A stretch of DNA of 64,000 bases from Candidatus Neomarinimicrobium atlanticum (GCA_000402815.1 AQSA01000002.1:21448-85447); one strand, 5' to 3'. Positions 27,251 through 37,331 are shown, numbered from the stretch's first letter. Notes: generated by a model not told the origin, from the sequence alone. Numbers and translations are program-made.

Positions 27251-29113
27251 TTACCTATCAACAAATTTAACAATTTTTTCGTATAATGCCTTACTATCTA
27301 AGCCTACTTCTTCTAATAATATATTTCTTGGTCCATGATCTACAAAATCATTCGGAAGCCCTATGTTTAAAATGTCATTTTTAAGTTTTTTACTAGAACT
27401 CCATGCTGCAATGCTTTCTCCAAAGCCTCCATCTAAAACACCTTCTTCTATAGTAACAATCTTAGAAAATTTCGAACAATTATTTTCCAAGTATTCTAAG
27501 TCCATTGGTTTAATAAATCTACAATTAACAACTTCTGATTTAATATCTCTTTCTTTTAAATTCTTTACAATATCCATACTCCTCTTTACCATCGATCCAA
27601 CTGCTAAGATTAAGATATCATCTCCCTTATTAATCACTTCCCATGATCCAATTTTTATGATATTAGAATTAGTATTATCAAAATCTATAGATGACTCTTT
27701 TGGATATCTGATGCTAAAAGGTCCATCAACATGATTGGTTGCTGTAAATAGTAAATCTTGTAATTCATTTCCATCTTTTGGTGCAGTAACAACCATTCCC
27801 TGTATGCATTTCATATATGCAATATCTAATACTCCATGGTGAGTAGCTCCATCTTCACCTACCAGACCTGATCTATCTAAACAAAAAATTACAGGTAATT
27901 TTTGTAATGCAATATCATGGATAATTTGATCATACCCTCTTTGTAAAAAAGTAGAATAAATTGCTACGATTGGAATTTTACCATTTACTGCTAATCCTCC
28001 AGAAAATGTTACGCCATGCGCTTCTGCTATACCTACATCAAAATACCTATCAGGAAATTCTTTTGCAAAATTCACTAGCCCTGTACCTTCTCGCATTGCA
28101 GCGGTAATAGCAACAATATTCTTATTCTCTTTTGCTAGATTGCACGAAACTTCTGCAAAAACATTCTGAAAAATAGGTGCTTCACTATTTTTCTTAATAG
28201 GATTATCTTTCTTTTCTTTTACTCCATGATATTTAACGGGATCATGTTCAGCGTAATCTAACCCTTTGCCCTTTTTTGTAATAGTGTGTAGCACTACTGG
28301 AGTATTTAATTCTTTTATATTTTCTAGCGTTGTAACTAACTCACTTATATTATGTCCATCAATAGGGCCAAAATATCTAAAGCCTAGATCTTCAAATATT
28401 GTAGTTGGTAAAAAGAAATTTTTCGCACTTGATTCTATCTTTTTTAATAAAGTCTCAACAAATTTAAGACGCTTTGGTAATCTAGTAATTAACCTTCCAA
28501 TCTTGCCTCTCACATAGTTATATGATTTGTTAGTAGCAATTTTAACTAAATAATTTCTAAATGCTCCTATATTAGGACTAATTGACATATCATTATCATT
28601 CACAATAACCAATAATTGCTTGTTGAGATGTCCTGCATTATTAAGTGCTTCAAATGCCAGACCTCCAGTTAATGCCCCATCACCTATAATGCTTACTACT
28701 TTAAATTTTTCATTATCTAAATCTCTTGCACATGCCATTCCAAGTCCGGCAGAAATAGAAGTTGATGCATGACCCGCCCCAAATACATCATACTCACTTT
28801 CAGTTCTTTTTAAAAACCCACTTAATCCTTTATATTTTCTGATAGTTTTAAAAGAGTCAAATCTTCCAGTTAATACTTTATGTGCATAGGCTTGATGTCC
28901 TGTATCCCAAATAAGCTTATCTTCAGGTGTATTATAAACATAGTGAAGAGCAGTTGTCAGCTCAATAGCGCCTAAAGTTGGAGCTAAATGACCACCTATT
29001 TCATTAATAGTTGATATAATATACTGTCTCAATTCATCACAAATAAATTCTAACTCTTCTGGAGAGTATGACTTTAAATCTGATGGCGATTTAATATTGT
29101 TTAAATATTTCAT
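27251..29113 (-). CDS. dxs: 1-deoxy-D-xylulose-5-phosphate synthase
   Basis: DXS condenses pyruvate and glyceraldehyde 3-phosphate, the first step of the MEP isoprenoid pathway; it uses thiamine diphosphate. The 620-residue protein shows the cofactor motif GDGALTGG (residues 144-151) followed by VNDNDMSISPNIGAF, the HxGHxxS-like FGAGHASTSIS segment, and the DRSGLVGEDGATHHGVLD transketolase-type region. The length is standard. ispH of the same pathway lies 1.4 kb upstream in the same run. Confidence 0.98.
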   Translation of the reverse strand: MKYLNNIKSPSDLKSYSPEELEFICDELRQYIISTINEIGGHLAPTLGAIELTTALHYVYNTPEDKLIWDTGHQAYAHKVLTGRFDSFKTIRKYKGLSGFLKRTESEYDVFGAGHASTSISAGLGMACARDLDNEKFKVVSIIGDGALTGGLAFEALNNAGHLNKQLLVIVNDNDMSISPNIGAFRNYLVKIATNKSYNYVRGKIGRLITRLPKRLKFVETLLKKIESSAKNFFLPTTIFEDLGFRYFGPIDGHNISELVTTLENIKELNTPVVLHTITKKGKGLDYAEHDPVKYHGVKEKKDNPIKKNSEAPIFQNVFAEVSCNLAKENKNIVAITAAMREGTGLVNFAKEFPDRYFDVGIAEAHGVTFSGGLAVNGKIPIVAIYSTFLQRGYDQIIHDIALQKLPVIFCLDRSGLVGEDGATHHGVLDIAYMKCIQGMVVTAPKDGNELQDLLFTATNHVDGPFSIRYPKESSIDFDNTNSNIIKIGSWEVINKGDDILILAVGSMVKRSMDIVKNLKERDIKSEVVNCRFIKPMDLEYLENNCSKFSKIVTIEEGVLDGGFGESIAAWSSSKKLKNDILNIGLPNDFVDHGPRNILLEEVGLDSKALYEKIVKFVDR

Positions 29114-29115
29114 AT

Positions 29116-29679
29116 TTATCTTTTAAAACAAATCTCATGCAATAATGTTTCATGTTTTAATTCAGGATGGCAAGTAATTGCTATATGCATACCTTCTCTT
29201 ACTCCAACAATTTCATTATCGTGTTTACAAATTATTTTGACATTCTTTCCCATGCTAGTGATTTTAGGAGCTCTAATAAATGATGCTTTCATTGATTTGG
29301 ATTTAATATTTTTATGTACCAAATTAATTGAATCATCAAAAGAGTGAACTTGCCTTCCATATGCATTTCTACTTACTTCAATATCAATAATATTCATATT
29401 TAAGACTTTTTTGTCAAAACTATTTTTTGACATCAGTATTAACCCTGCACATGTACCAAGAATAGGCTTATCAATGGATAAAGATTTGATTCCATCAATA
29501 AAACTTTGGTCTCTTAACAAGAGGTTTGACATAGTTGTTGATTCTCCGCCAGGAATAATTAATCCATTAATACCGGATAAATCTTCTAAGGTCTTAACTA
29601 ATTTTGAACTAATTCCAATTTGATTCAAAATATGAATGTGGGATGCAAAATTACCTTGTAAAGCTAAAACTCCAACCAC
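29116..29679 (-). CDS. pdxT: Pyridoxal 5'-phosphate synthase glutaminase subunit
   Basis: PdxT releases ammonia from glutamine and passes it to PdxS. The 187-residue class I amidotransferase has the GGEST loop (residues 44-48), nucleophile Cys77 in GTCAGLILMS and the His171/Glu173 pair in CHPELKHE. The start codon is GTG at 29679, which keeps the conserved VGVLALQGNFASH beginning. It lies 2 bp downstream of pdxS, its partner. Confidence 0.97.
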   Translation of the reverse strand: MVGVLALQGNFASHIHILNQIGISSKLVKTLEDLSGINGLIIPGGESTTMSNLLLRDQSFIDGIKSLSIDKPILGTCAGLILMSKNSFDKKVLNMNIIDIEVSRNAYGRQVHSFDDSINLVHKNIKSKSMKASFIRAPKITSMGKNVKIICKHDNEIVGVREGMHIAITCHPELKHETLLHEICFKR

Positions 29680-29681
29680 AA

Positions 29682-30557
29682 TTACTCACCTCTTTCTGAA
29701 AACCTCTGATCTTCAGGAATGTCCGACATCAGTATTCCTTTCATAGCATCTTTTAAGTTATATGATGCACTAAGGACTTTCTTAGCATCAGCAAAATGGG
29801 TAACTGATTGAACTATAGCATGTGCTCGTTCTGATGGATCTTCACTTTTAAAAATTCCAGAACCAACAAAAACTGTTTCGGCACCTAATTGCATCATCAA
29901 ACATGCATCTGCTGGAGTTGCTATTCCTCCTGCTGCAAAATTAGGCACTGGTAGCTTTCCATTTTTTACAACTTCTTCTACAAGCGCTAAGGGGACTCTA
30001 AACTCTTTTGCTTTTTCTGATAGGTTTTGATCGTTCAATACCTTTAACTCTGAAGTAATCATTTTCATATGTCTAACTGCCTCAACAATATTTCCACTAC
30101 CCGCTTCTCCTTTAGTGCGAATTAGTGCTGCACCTTCATCTATTCTTCTTAATGCTTCACCAAGATTTCGCGCTCCACAAACAAATGGAGCTTTAAATGG
30201 ATGCTTATCGACATGAAAATGTTCGTCAGCCATTGTTAAAACTTCACTTTCGTCAATAAAATCTACTTCTAAAGCCTGTAAAATTTGAGCTTCTGCAAAG
30301 TGACCAATTCTACATTTTGCCATTACTGGTATAGAAACATTATCTTGGATTTCTTTGATCATATGAGGATTGCTCATTCTAGCCACACCCCCATCTTTTC
30401 TAATATCTGATGGAATTCTTTCTAATGCCATAACTGAAACAGCTCCTGATTCTTCTGCAATTTTTGCTTGTTCTACATTTGTGACATCCATTATAACACC
30501 ACCCTTTAACATTTCAGCTAAAGCAACTTTTGTTTTAAAATCGTACTCTTGACTCAT
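29682..30557 (-). CDS. pdxS: Pyridoxal 5'-phosphate synthase, PdxS subunit
   Basis: PdxS builds PLP from ribose 5-phosphate, glyceraldehyde 3-phosphate and ammonia. The 291-residue barrel matches the family closely: [31 protein letters not shown] and [15 protein letters not shown]. The active-site lysines fall at Lys81 and Lys149, the same numbers as in the Bacillus subtilis enzyme, and Asp24 is present. It overlaps the end of ispH by 23 bp, so the start is set by homology. Confidence 0.98.
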   Translation of the reverse strand: MSQEYDFKTKVALAEMLKGGVIMDVTNVEQAKIAEESGAVSVMALERIPSDIRKDGGVARMSNPHMIKEIQDNVSIPVMAKCRIGHFAEAQILQALEVDFIDESEVLTMADEHFHVDKHPFKAPFVCGARNLGEALRRIDEGAALIRTKGEAGSGNIVEAVRHMKMITSELKVLNDQNLSEKAKEFRVPLALVEEVVKNGKLPVPNFAAGGIATPADACLMMQLGAETVFVGSGIFKSEDPSERAHAIVQSVTHFADAKKVLSASYNLKDAMKGILMSDIPEDQRFSERGE

Positions 30558-31416
30558 GAATGATTTCCTTCTCTTTTGTATTTGTTAATTCTTTGACTTT
30601 TTTTATTACTGAGTCGATAATCCAATCAGGTGTTGATGCCCCCGCAGAAATACCAACTGAATTTATATCATTTTTAAACCAAGATAAATCAATTTCTGTA
30701 GCATTTGTAACTTGATAAGTGTTTTTATTTCGCTCAAGGCTTAACTCAGTCAATCTTTTAGAATTTGCACTTGTAAATGATCCAATAATAAGCATCATAT
30801 CTGTTATCACTGACAGTTCTTTGATTTGTTGATGATTTCTTTTAGTAGGAAAACAAATAGTATTTATAAATCTTAAATCGACAACTTTTGTCATTAGAAT
30901 ATTAATAATATCTTGAACATTTTCTATTGCTTGAGTTGATTGACTGACTATTCCAGCTTTTTTGGTTTTTCTTAACTTTTGTGCCTCTTCGATAGATGCT
31001 ATAATTATAGCCCCTTCAACTTGACTAGCAATACCTATTACCTCGTCATGTCCATGATCACCAATGATAATGATTTTTCTTCCCTCTGCATGTAATTCTT
31101 TTACTTCTCTATGAATATCGTGTACCAATGGACATGTAGCATCAATAAAATTCATTTTCTTATCTTCTGCTTTTTCCCACACATCTTTTGATGTCCCGTG
31201 AGCACGGAATAAAACCGGTTTGTCTTCTGGAATCTCTTCTAATTTTTCTACAACTTTAACACCTTTTTTTTCTAAATCCTCTACAACGTTTTCATTATGT
31301 ACGATATCTCCTAGCATATAGACTTCTCCATGCTCTTTGCTAGCGTCGTATGCTGCATTTACTGCATCACGAACTCCAAAACAGTAACCTGCTGATTTAG
31401 CTAATATTATTTTCAT
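30535..31416 (-). CDS. ispH: 4-hydroxy-3-methylbut-2-enyl diphosphate reductase
   Basis: IspH is the last MEP-pathway enzyme, an iron-sulfur reductase that makes IPP and DMAPP. The 293-residue protein has the three cluster cysteines Cys12 (SAGYCFGV), Cys95 (IDATCPLV) and Cys188 (NTICFPT), plus the substrate-binding motif [10 protein letters not shown]. Its electrons probably come from ferredoxin or flavodoxin. It overlaps nrnA upstream by 20 bp and pdxS downstream by 23 bp. Confidence 0.97.
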   Translation of the reverse strand: MKIILAKSAGYCFGVRDAVNAAYDASKEHGEVYMLGDIVHNENVVEDLEKKGVKVVEKLEEIPEDKPVLFRAHGTSKDVWEKAEDKKMNFIDATCPLVHDIHREVKELHAEGRKIIIIGDHGHDEVIGIASQVEGAIIIASIEEAQKLRKTKKAGIVSQSTQAIENVQDIINILMTKVVDLRFINTICFPTKRNHQQIKELSVITDMMLIIGSFTSANSKRLTELSLERNKNTYQVTNATEIDLSWFKNDINSVGISAGASTPDWIIDSVIKKVKELTNTKEKEIIHESRVRF

Positions 31417-32398
31417 CGTATTTATTTATATAAGTTGATAACATATTCAAAACATTTGATTTCACTTGAGAAAATTCACCTTCAACCAGAGCTGCTGCTG
31501 CGAATGGATGTCCGCCGCCACCCATTTTTTTAGCAATCTCACTTACTTTGTATTTTCCTTTTGACCTAAAACTTAATCTGACTTTTCCTTTTAGATCATA
31601 AAGCATCATGGACACTTCTACCCCCTTAATACTTCTAAAGAAATCTGCAAATCCATCAAAATCTTGATTTGATCCATTGACCTCCTTTACCATATCTTCA
31701 TTAATAGCAAACCATGCTAGCTGGCCATTACAGTCAAAGTTTAAATTCTGAATTACATTACCTAGTAGTTTAATTCGACTAACAGATGAGCTTTCATAAA
31801 TTTTTTGGTAGATTTTTGCGATATCTAATTCAAGATTAATTGCGTCAACAGCAATCTTGTGGCTCATCTCTGTTGTGTTACTATGTCTAAAAGAACCTGT
31901 ATCGGTAAGTACAGCTATATAGAGGCCTAATATTATATCTTTATCTATTGTAGTTTTATCAATATCACAAAAATATGAATACAATATCTCTCCAACAGAA
32001 CAAGCTTCTAAATCAATAAAAGTATTTGTAAAAAAATCATTATCAGATTGCGGATGATGATCTATACTTACAGTCTCAATAGAATGATCCTCAATAATAT
32101 ATGCTATATCTCCTAGTCGATAGAAATCTCCAATATCTAAAATGATACCTAAATCAGCATTTTTAATAAATCCCGAACTGTCGCCATCTAGCTCATGAAA
32201 AATTTTATCTTCATTTAAAAAACTATATGTCTCAGGAACAGGAGAGTGGTTGATAATTCTACAGTCTTTTCCAAGTTTAGTTAAGTAATGATAAACTGCG
32301 AGGGCAGATCCTAAGCTATCTCCATCCGGATTAATATGTGAGGATATAAATATTTTATTTTTTTCAGCGATGATTGACTGAATCTTTTTATAGTCCAT
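31397..32398 (-). CDS. nrnA: DHH-family phosphoesterase, NrnA-like oligoribonuclease/pAp phosphatase
   Basis: A 333-residue DHH/DHHA1 protein. The metal site uses SSHINPDGDSLGS (His21, Asp25, Asp27) and DHH (residues 113-115). The C-terminal DHHA1 domain ends with the nucleotide-binding GGGGHPFAA (293-301). NrnA-type enzymes hydrolyse very short RNAs, pAp and pApA; pApA is the linear breakdown product of c-di-AMP, which fits the CdaA synthase in the same window. It has no PAS or GGDEF-like domain, so it is not a GdpP-type c-di-AMP hydrolase. Confidence 0.88.
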   Translation of the reverse strand: MDYKKIQSIIAEKNKIFISSHINPDGDSLGSALAVYHYLTKLGKDCRIINHSPVPETYSFLNEDKIFHELDGDSSGFIKNADLGIILDIGDFYRLGDIAYIIEDHSIETVSIDHHPQSDNDFFTNTFIDLEACSVGEILYSYFCDIDKTTIDKDIILGLYIAVLTDTGSFRHSNTTEMSHKIAVDAINLELDIAKIYQKIYESSSVSRIKLLGNVIQNLNFDCNGQLAWFAINEDMVKEVNGSNQDFDGFADFFRSIKGVEVSMMLYDLKGKVRLSFRSKGKYKVSEIAKKMGGGGHPFAAAALVEGEFSQVKSNVLNMLSTYINKYDENNIS

Positions 32399-32403
32399 AA
32401 GAA

Positions 32404-32943
32404 TTACCTCTTCCAGGTATTTTCAGAGATATTTTCACTTTTGTTATAAAATCTTGAAAGAACAAAAAAGTAATCAGATAATCTATTCAAATACATCACA
32501 ACATTATTGTTTTCTAAGCTATCAGAATATAGTTCAATAACTGCTCTTTCTGCTCTTCTCGTAACTGACCTTGCAACATGAAGATTTGCTGAAAAAAGGT
32601 CACCTCCTGGTAGAATAAATTCCTTTAATGGATCTAAAGATGAATTATATTGGTCAATATAATTATCTAAGGATGTAATAGACTCGCTTGTAATAATATT
32701 TGCACCATCTTCATTCAAAGATATTTGACCACCAATATCAAATAGATCATTTTGAATAAGCTTTAATTGATCAACAATAGAAGAGTTCTTACAAGTAGTA
32801 TTACATACTCCGATGACACTACTCAATTCATCAATATCGCCTAGTGCGTGAATGATAGCATCATTTTTATAAACTGACCCACCACGAGCTAATCCAGTTT
32901 TACCGCTATCTCCATTTCTAGTTGTTACCTTGGTTATCCTCAT
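32404..32943 (-). CDS. Cob(I)alamin adenosyltransferase, PduO type
   Basis: The enzyme transfers adenosyl from ATP to cobalamin, making the AdoCbl needed by the mutase encoded 5 kb downstream. I set the start at ATG 32943, which overlaps the nhaD stop as TAATG; the upstream extension to 33015 only reads into nhaD. The 179-residue product has the family signature TRNGDSGKTGL near its start, ALGDIDELSSVIG, and RSVTRRAERAVIEL. The PduO (ACA) family is unrelated to CobA/BtuR. It lies 5 bp upstream of nrnA. Confidence 0.95.
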   Translation of the reverse strand: MRITKVTTRNGDSGKTGLARGGSVYKNDAIIHALGDIDELSSVIGVCNTTCKNSSIVDQLKLIQNDLFDIGGQISLNEDGANIITSESITSLDNYIDQYNSSLDPLKEFILPGGDLFSANLHVARSVTRRAERAVIELYSDSLENNNVVMYLNRLSDYFFVLSRFYNKSENISENTWKR

Positions 32944-34256
32944 TAAAGAAGTCCTGAAAGCCACAAATGAGTAAGAATACTCATCACATATCCTATAAAA
33001 ATAACACCAGTCCATCTTAAGTGACTTGAAAAAGTATATATTCCCTTAGCCTGTCCCATCAAAGCAACACCTGGGGCAGATCCAATAGAAAGCAAACTAC
33101 CTCCAACTCCTGCAGTTAGAGTAATAAGAAGCCATTGATTTAAGTCCATTGTTGTAGTATCGTGCATCTGAATTACTGAGAACATCACAGGTATATTATC
33201 TATCAATGCAGATATAATTCCCATCAATGAATTAGCGACAGTAAATCCAAGACCATCATATAAGGTAGTGTTCAATAAAGCAAGGTAACCGATTTTAGAT
33301 AATCCAGCTACACACATGATAACTCCGTAAAAAAATAAAAGAGTATCCCATTCAGCTTGCGCAATTTGTTTAAATATTCCAAAAGGTTGGTCAGAGCCAT
33401 CTCTATTTATTTTACTTTGAGCTGAATATGATCTTTTAAGATAATATCCATAAAGTTGTAGAAAACTTAAACCAAACATCATTCCAAAAACTGGTGGAAG
33501 ATTTAAAAAATTCTTGAATGAAATTGCCATCAAAATAGTAACTAAAAACAATAAACTAATTTGGATTGCCCCTTGCTTTAAAATAACTGGTGGATTTTCT
33601 ACATCATCAGCAGAACCAGTTATAAAAAAGCTCATTATGAATGACGGTATAATGAAGTTTACTAAAGAAGGCAAAAATAGTTGAAAAAATTCAGTGAATT
33701 CTACATAACCAGCTTGCCAGACCATTAAAGTCGTTATATCACCAAATGGACTAAATGCACCTCCAGCATTAGCAGCTACAACGATATTCACACAACTTAT
33801 ACTAGTAAAATTCTTATTACCTTTTCCAACAGCTAAAACTACAGCACACATAGTAAGAGCGGTTGTAAGATTATCGGCAATGGGAGATAAAAAGAAGGAT
33901 ATAAAACCAGTAATCCAAAATAACTTTTTATATGAAAAATTTTGATCAAGAAGAATGGAACGTAATTTTTCAAAAACATTTCTTTCAGACATGGAATTGA
34001 TATAAGTCATTGCAACAAGAAGAAATAGCATTAACTGATTAAACTCGTCAAAAGCATGCATAATTTCTTTTTTTACAGCATATGAATCTCCAGTTTGAGC
34101 ACCCACCCAAGCAATCATTGCCCAAATTAAACCTGCTGCAAAGAGAACCGGTTTAGATTTTCTTAAATGAGTGACTTCTTCTGTCATCACAAAAGCATAC
34201 GCAATAATAAATAATATTATTGAAATAATTCCTACTGGATGATTTAATAATTCCAT
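32943..34256 (-). CDS. nhaD: Na+/H+ antiporter NhaD
   Basis: A 437-residue polytopic protein of the NhaD/ArsB-like superfamily. About 12 membrane segments are visible. Characteristic segments are FFLSPIADNLTTALTMCAVV, ANAGGAFSPFGDITTLMVW and ALIDNIPVMFSVIQMH, all typical of NhaD. It exchanges Na+ or Li+ for protons and helps pH and sodium control. It lies beside the nqrM/apbE/nqr cluster, so the cell has a sodium pump and a sodium antiporter encoded back to back. pduO begins in its stop codon. Confidence 0.93.
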   Translation of the reverse strand: MELLNHPVGIISIILFIIAYAFVMTEEVTHLRKSKPVLFAAGLIWAMIAWVGAQTGDSYAVKKEIMHAFDEFNQLMLFLLVAMTYINSMSERNVFEKLRSILLDQNFSYKKLFWITGFISFFLSPIADNLTTALTMCAVVLAVGKGNKNFTSISCVNIVVAANAGGAFSPFGDITTLMVWQAGYVEFTEFFQLFLPSLVNFIIPSFIMSFFITGSADDVENPPVILKQGAIQISLLFLVTILMAISFKNFLNLPPVFGMMFGLSFLQLYGYYLKRSYSAQSKINRDGSDQPFGIFKQIAQAEWDTLLFFYGVIMCVAGLSKIGYLALLNTTLYDGLGFTVANSLMGIISALIDNIPVMFSVIQMHDTTTMDLNQWLLITLTAGVGGSLLSIGSAPGVALMGQAKGIYTFSSHLRWTGVIFIGYVMSILTHLWLSGLL

Positions 34257-34326
34257 AAGTGCGAATTTAAATCAAATCATTTTAAAAAATGACGAAAATC
34301 GAATAAATATTATTTAAATTAATAGT

Positions 34327-34488
34327 ATGGAATATCTATTAGTTATTACAATATTTGCACTGAGTGCTTTAATAATGAATATTGGGTTAATTTTTAAAAA
34401 TAAACCTCTTAAAAAGGCATGTGGAGATTCTCCGGATGGATGTGAAATTTGTGGCGGCGAACCTGATCGCTGTGAAAGTAATATTTAA
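34327..34488 (+). CDS. nqrM: Na+-NQR maturation protein NqrM
   Basis: The frame encodes 53 residues with an N-terminal membrane helix (MEYLLVITIFALSALIMNIG, then LIFKNKPLKK). A short Cys-rich tail follows with four cysteines (Cys32, Cys39, Cys42, Cys49) in ACGDSPDGCEICGGEPDRCE. This matches the NqrM (DUF539) layout. NqrM is required for assembly of active Na+-NQR, probably by delivering iron to the Cys4 site between NqrD and NqrE. In known operons nqrM usually follows apbE on the same strand; here it is on the opposite strand, convergent with apbE and overlapping its stop by 4 bp. No clear Shine-Dalgarno was seen. Confidence 0.88.
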   Translation: MEYLLVITIFALSALIMNIGLIFKNKPLKKACGDSPDGCEICGGEPDRCESNI

Positions 34489-35498
34489 TTTGCAGGGAAA
34501 TCCTGTGAAACTACTTGTTTAAAACTCATATCTGGCTCAACTAAAATCATTAACCCTTCGATATCTGTATCTTGAAAAAAACTATTTATGTCACTCATTT
34601 CCATCATATAAAGTGCTGTTGCTAAACCGTCTGCTTCCATACATGATGTTTGAGTAAAAATTGATATAGATGCTAGCTTGGACATGATAGGATATCCTGT
34701 TAATGGATTAATCTCGTGATGATAAAATCTATTATCTTTATCAATATAAAAATTTCTATAATTACCTGAAGTTGCAATAGATCCATTTTTAATTGGAGCA
34801 ATATATTCAATTTCGTTTGATATATTATCTATTGATGGTGTATTAATACCAACTTTCCAAATCTTTTTATCTGATTTAGATCGAACTTCTCCACCAATTT
34901 CTACAAATATATTATCATAGTTTAAACTTTCAATAATCTTATCTACAGCAAAGCCTTTAGCTATAGAACTTAAATCAATTTGTACTCTCGAATCTTTTTT
35001 CCTGATTCTGCCACTTTCGATCTCAATCAAATCTTGACCTACAAAAGCTAAAACACTATCTATGTTAGTTGTGGATGGAGTATCTATAAATTTATCTGGC
35101 CCAAATCCCCAAAGGTTAACTAGTGGCATAACAGTGATATCATATAATCCACCTGACATTTTATAATACTCAAAAGAAGATTGTACTACAAATGCAAAGT
35201 CTTCAGATATGTTCACCCATTCGGTATTTCTCATTCTATTAAATTGTGATATCTCACTCTCAGGTATATATGTAGACATTTGCATATTGACATTTCTCAA
35301 TATTTCTTCAATCTTATTTTTATTTTCTTTGATATCGTCATTGTTCTTTATTCCTGTTGTATATTTTACTGAATATGTAGTTCCCATTGTCCTTCCTAAA
35401 ATAGATACAATTTCATCTATATTATTTGTTGAGGGCGAATTACAGCTGAGTATTACAAGGGAAAGTAAAAAGACTAATTTTCTAGCCGAAGTCATCAT
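34485..35498 (-). CDS. apbE: FAD:protein FMN transferase ApbE (lipoprotein)
   Basis: ApbE attaches FMN through a phosphoester bond to threonines of NqrB and NqrC. The 337-residue protein has a lipoprotein signal ending VILSC (Cys19), the core GRTMGTTYSVKY, the segment DLSSIAKGFAVDKI, and MEADGLATALYMM, which holds the Mg2+-binding Asp and Thr of the family. It should be anchored on the periplasmic side where the Nqr flavins are modified. It overlaps nqrF by 17 bp, ending the nqr operon. Confidence 0.96.
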   Translation of the reverse strand: MMTSARKLVFLLSLVILSCNSPSTNNIDEIVSILGRTMGTTYSVKYTTGIKNNDDIKENKNKIEEILRNVNMQMSTYIPESEISQFNRMRNTEWVNISEDFAFVVQSSFEYYKMSGGLYDITVMPLVNLWGFGPDKFIDTPSTTNIDSVLAFVGQDLIEIESGRIRKKDSRVQIDLSSIAKGFAVDKIIESLNYDNIFVEIGGEVRSKSDKKIWKVGINTPSIDNISNEIEYIAPIKNGSIATSGNYRNFYIDKDNRFYHHEINPLTGYPIMSKLASISIFTQTSCMEADGLATALYMMEMSDINSFFQDTDIEGLMILVEPDMSFKQVVSQDFPAN

Positions 35499-36708
35499 AA
35501 GCGATCATATCTTCTTCAACGCCTAAATCCCATAGCATTTTTTGAACGGCGCTTATCATCATTGGTGGGCCACATAAATAATACTCACACTCAGATGGGT
35601 CTTCATGATTTTCTAGATGCATATCATTGGCAACTTGATGGATAAAACCGGTTGGTCCTTTCCAGTTATCTTCTGGAAGTGGATCTGATAAAGCTACATG
35701 ATATGTAAAATTATCAAATTCTTTTTCTAATGCTAAAAATTCTTCATGATAAAACATTTCTTTTTCAGATCTAGCACCATACCAGAATGAAATTTTTCTT
35801 TCTGACTTCTCTGTTTTTAATAAATGAAATATGTGCGATCTCAGAGGAGCCATTCCAGCGCCACCTCCAATGTAGACCATTTCTCTATCTGTATCTTTAA
35901 TAAAGAATTCTCCATACGGTCCTGAAACAGTTACCTTGTCTCCTTCTTTCAAATTAAAAGTATATGAAGATGCAATACCTGGAGGAACATCAGGATTATT
36001 TGGTGGAGGACTAGCAATACGAATATTTAACATGATCATATTACCTTCTGCAGGATGATTTGCCATTGAATAAGCTCTAAAAACTGGTTCAGTGTTCTCG
36101 GCAGTATATTGCCAAATATCAAATTTATCCCAATCGCTAGTATACAAATCTTGAATTTCAAAATTTTTATAGTTTAAATCTTTATATTTTGGAACATCAA
36201 TTTGAATGTAGCCACCTGATTCAAAAATGATAGGGTCGTCTTCTGGTAGCTCAAGAATTAATTCTTTAATAAAAGTTGCAACATTTTCATTTGACTTTAC
36301 TACAGCATCCCATTTTCTTATACTAAAAATCTCATCTGGAACTTGGATTTTCATATCATTTCTAATTTTAACCTGACATCCTAAGCGCCAATTATTTTTT
36401 TGATCTTGTCTATTAATATATGCGGTCTCTGTAGGTAAAATATCTCCACCACCTTCAATAACCTGACATTTACATTGTGCGCAAGTACCTTGACCACCAC
36501 AAGCTGATGGAAGATATACATTTTGATCTCCTAGAGCTGCGAGTACCGTACCACCAGTATCAACCTTTATAGATTTGTCTGGATCATCATTAATTATTAT
36601 GGTGACTTCACCTTGAGGCAATAAGACATTACCAACAACATTTAGTACAATTACCAGCAAAAGGATTACTGAACTAAATACTGCAACTCCTATGAGAATA
36701 TCATTCAT
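35482..36708 (-). CDS. nqrF: Na+-translocating NADH:quinone reductase subunit F
   Basis: NqrF is the NADH entry point. The 408-residue protein has one N-terminal membrane anchor (about residues 7-28), a 2Fe-2S ferredoxin domain with Cys70, Cys76, Cys79 and Cys111 (LPSACGGQGTCAQCKCQV, then GCQV) and a ferredoxin-reductase domain. That domain has the FAD-binding RAYSMANHPAE and the NADH-binding GGGAGMAPLRSHI. The length equals that of characterised NqrF. It joins nqrE with a 1-bp overlap (TAATG). Confidence 0.98.
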   Translation of the reverse strand: MNDILIGVAVFSSVILLLVIVLNVVGNVLLPQGEVTIIINDDPDKSIKVDTGGTVLAALGDQNVYLPSACGGQGTCAQCKCQVIEGGGDILPTETAYINRQDQKNNWRLGCQVKIRNDMKIQVPDEIFSIRKWDAVVKSNENVATFIKELILELPEDDPIIFESGGYIQIDVPKYKDLNYKNFEIQDLYTSDWDKFDIWQYTAENTEPVFRAYSMANHPAEGNMIMLNIRIASPPPNNPDVPPGIASSYTFNLKEGDKVTVSGPYGEFFIKDTDREMVYIGGGAGMAPLRSHIFHLLKTEKSERKISFWYGARSEKEMFYHEEFLALEKEFDNFTYHVALSDPLPEDNWKGPTGFIHQVANDMHLENHEDPSECEYYLCGPPMMISAVQKMLWDLGVEEDMIAYDDFG

Positions 36709-37331
36709 TATAAATCAATCCCCGAAAATGCCATAAAAGCCATAGAAAGTAAACCTGTTAGAAGCATAGCCATACCTACTCCTCGTAATCTTGGTGGTAT
36801 ATTAGAATAACGTAATCTGTATCTAATAGAAGCTAATGCTACAATTGCTAAGAAAAATCCTACTCCAGAACCAAAACCATAAACCACTGTCTCAGATATT
36901 GTGTATTCTCTTTCAACCATAAATAATGAACCACCAAGAATAGAACAATTAACAGCAATTAGAGGAAGGAAAATCCCAAGACTATTATATAGTGACTGAG
37001 AAAATCTTTCCATAAACATTTCAACAAGTTGTACCATTGCAGCGATCACAGAAATAAAAACAATCAATTTTAAAAATCCTAAATCTGTATCCTTAAAGTC
37101 TTCACTAATCCAGACTAAAGCACCTTTATCAAGAAGGAATTCCCATAAAAACCAATTGATTGGAGCTGTAATGGTCAAAACAACTACCACCGCCATACCA
37201 ATCCCAACTGAAGCATTAATATTTTTAGAAATAGCTAAAAAAGAGCAAAGACCTAGGAAGTATGCCAATACTATATTTTCAATAAAAACAGCTTTGGTAA
37301 AAATACTTAAATAATGTTCTAAACCACTCAT
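36708..37331 (-). CDS. nqrE: Na+-NQR membrane subunit E
   Basis: The 207-residue protein has six membrane segments and belongs to the NqrE/RnfA family. It contains IFTKAVFIENIVLAYFLGLC, the half-helix region with a conserved Cys, and AVNCSILGGSLFMVER with the second Cys. NqrD and NqrE together bind an iron (2Fe-2S in recent structures) in the membrane, which NqrM helps to build. It lies directly between nqrD and nqrF with no spacing. Confidence 0.97.
   Translation of the reverse strand: MSGLEHYLSIFTKAVFIENIVLAYFLGLCSFLAISKNINASVGIGMAVVVVLTITAPINWFLWEFLLDKGALVWISEDFKDTDLGFLKLIVFISVIAAMVQLVEMFMERFSQSLYNSLGIFLPLIAVNCSILGGSLFMVEREYTISETVVYGFGSGVGFFLAIVALASIRYRLRYSNIPPRLRGVGMAMLLTGLLSMAFMAFSGIDL

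Noticed and set aside
27363..28517. Plus-strand reading frames inside dxs and other long genes.
   Set aside because: They are antisense shadows of strongly conserved minus-strand genes and have no family signatures or ribosome-binding sites.
32944..33015. Longer start (33015) for the cobalamin adenosyltransferase.
   Set aside because: The extra 24 residues are nhaD sequence in another frame; the family start is at 32943 with a TAATG junction.
34257..34326. Promoters between nhaD and nqrM.
   Set aside because: The region is AT-rich and offers many weak -10 candidates but no convincing pair of boxes, so none is listed.
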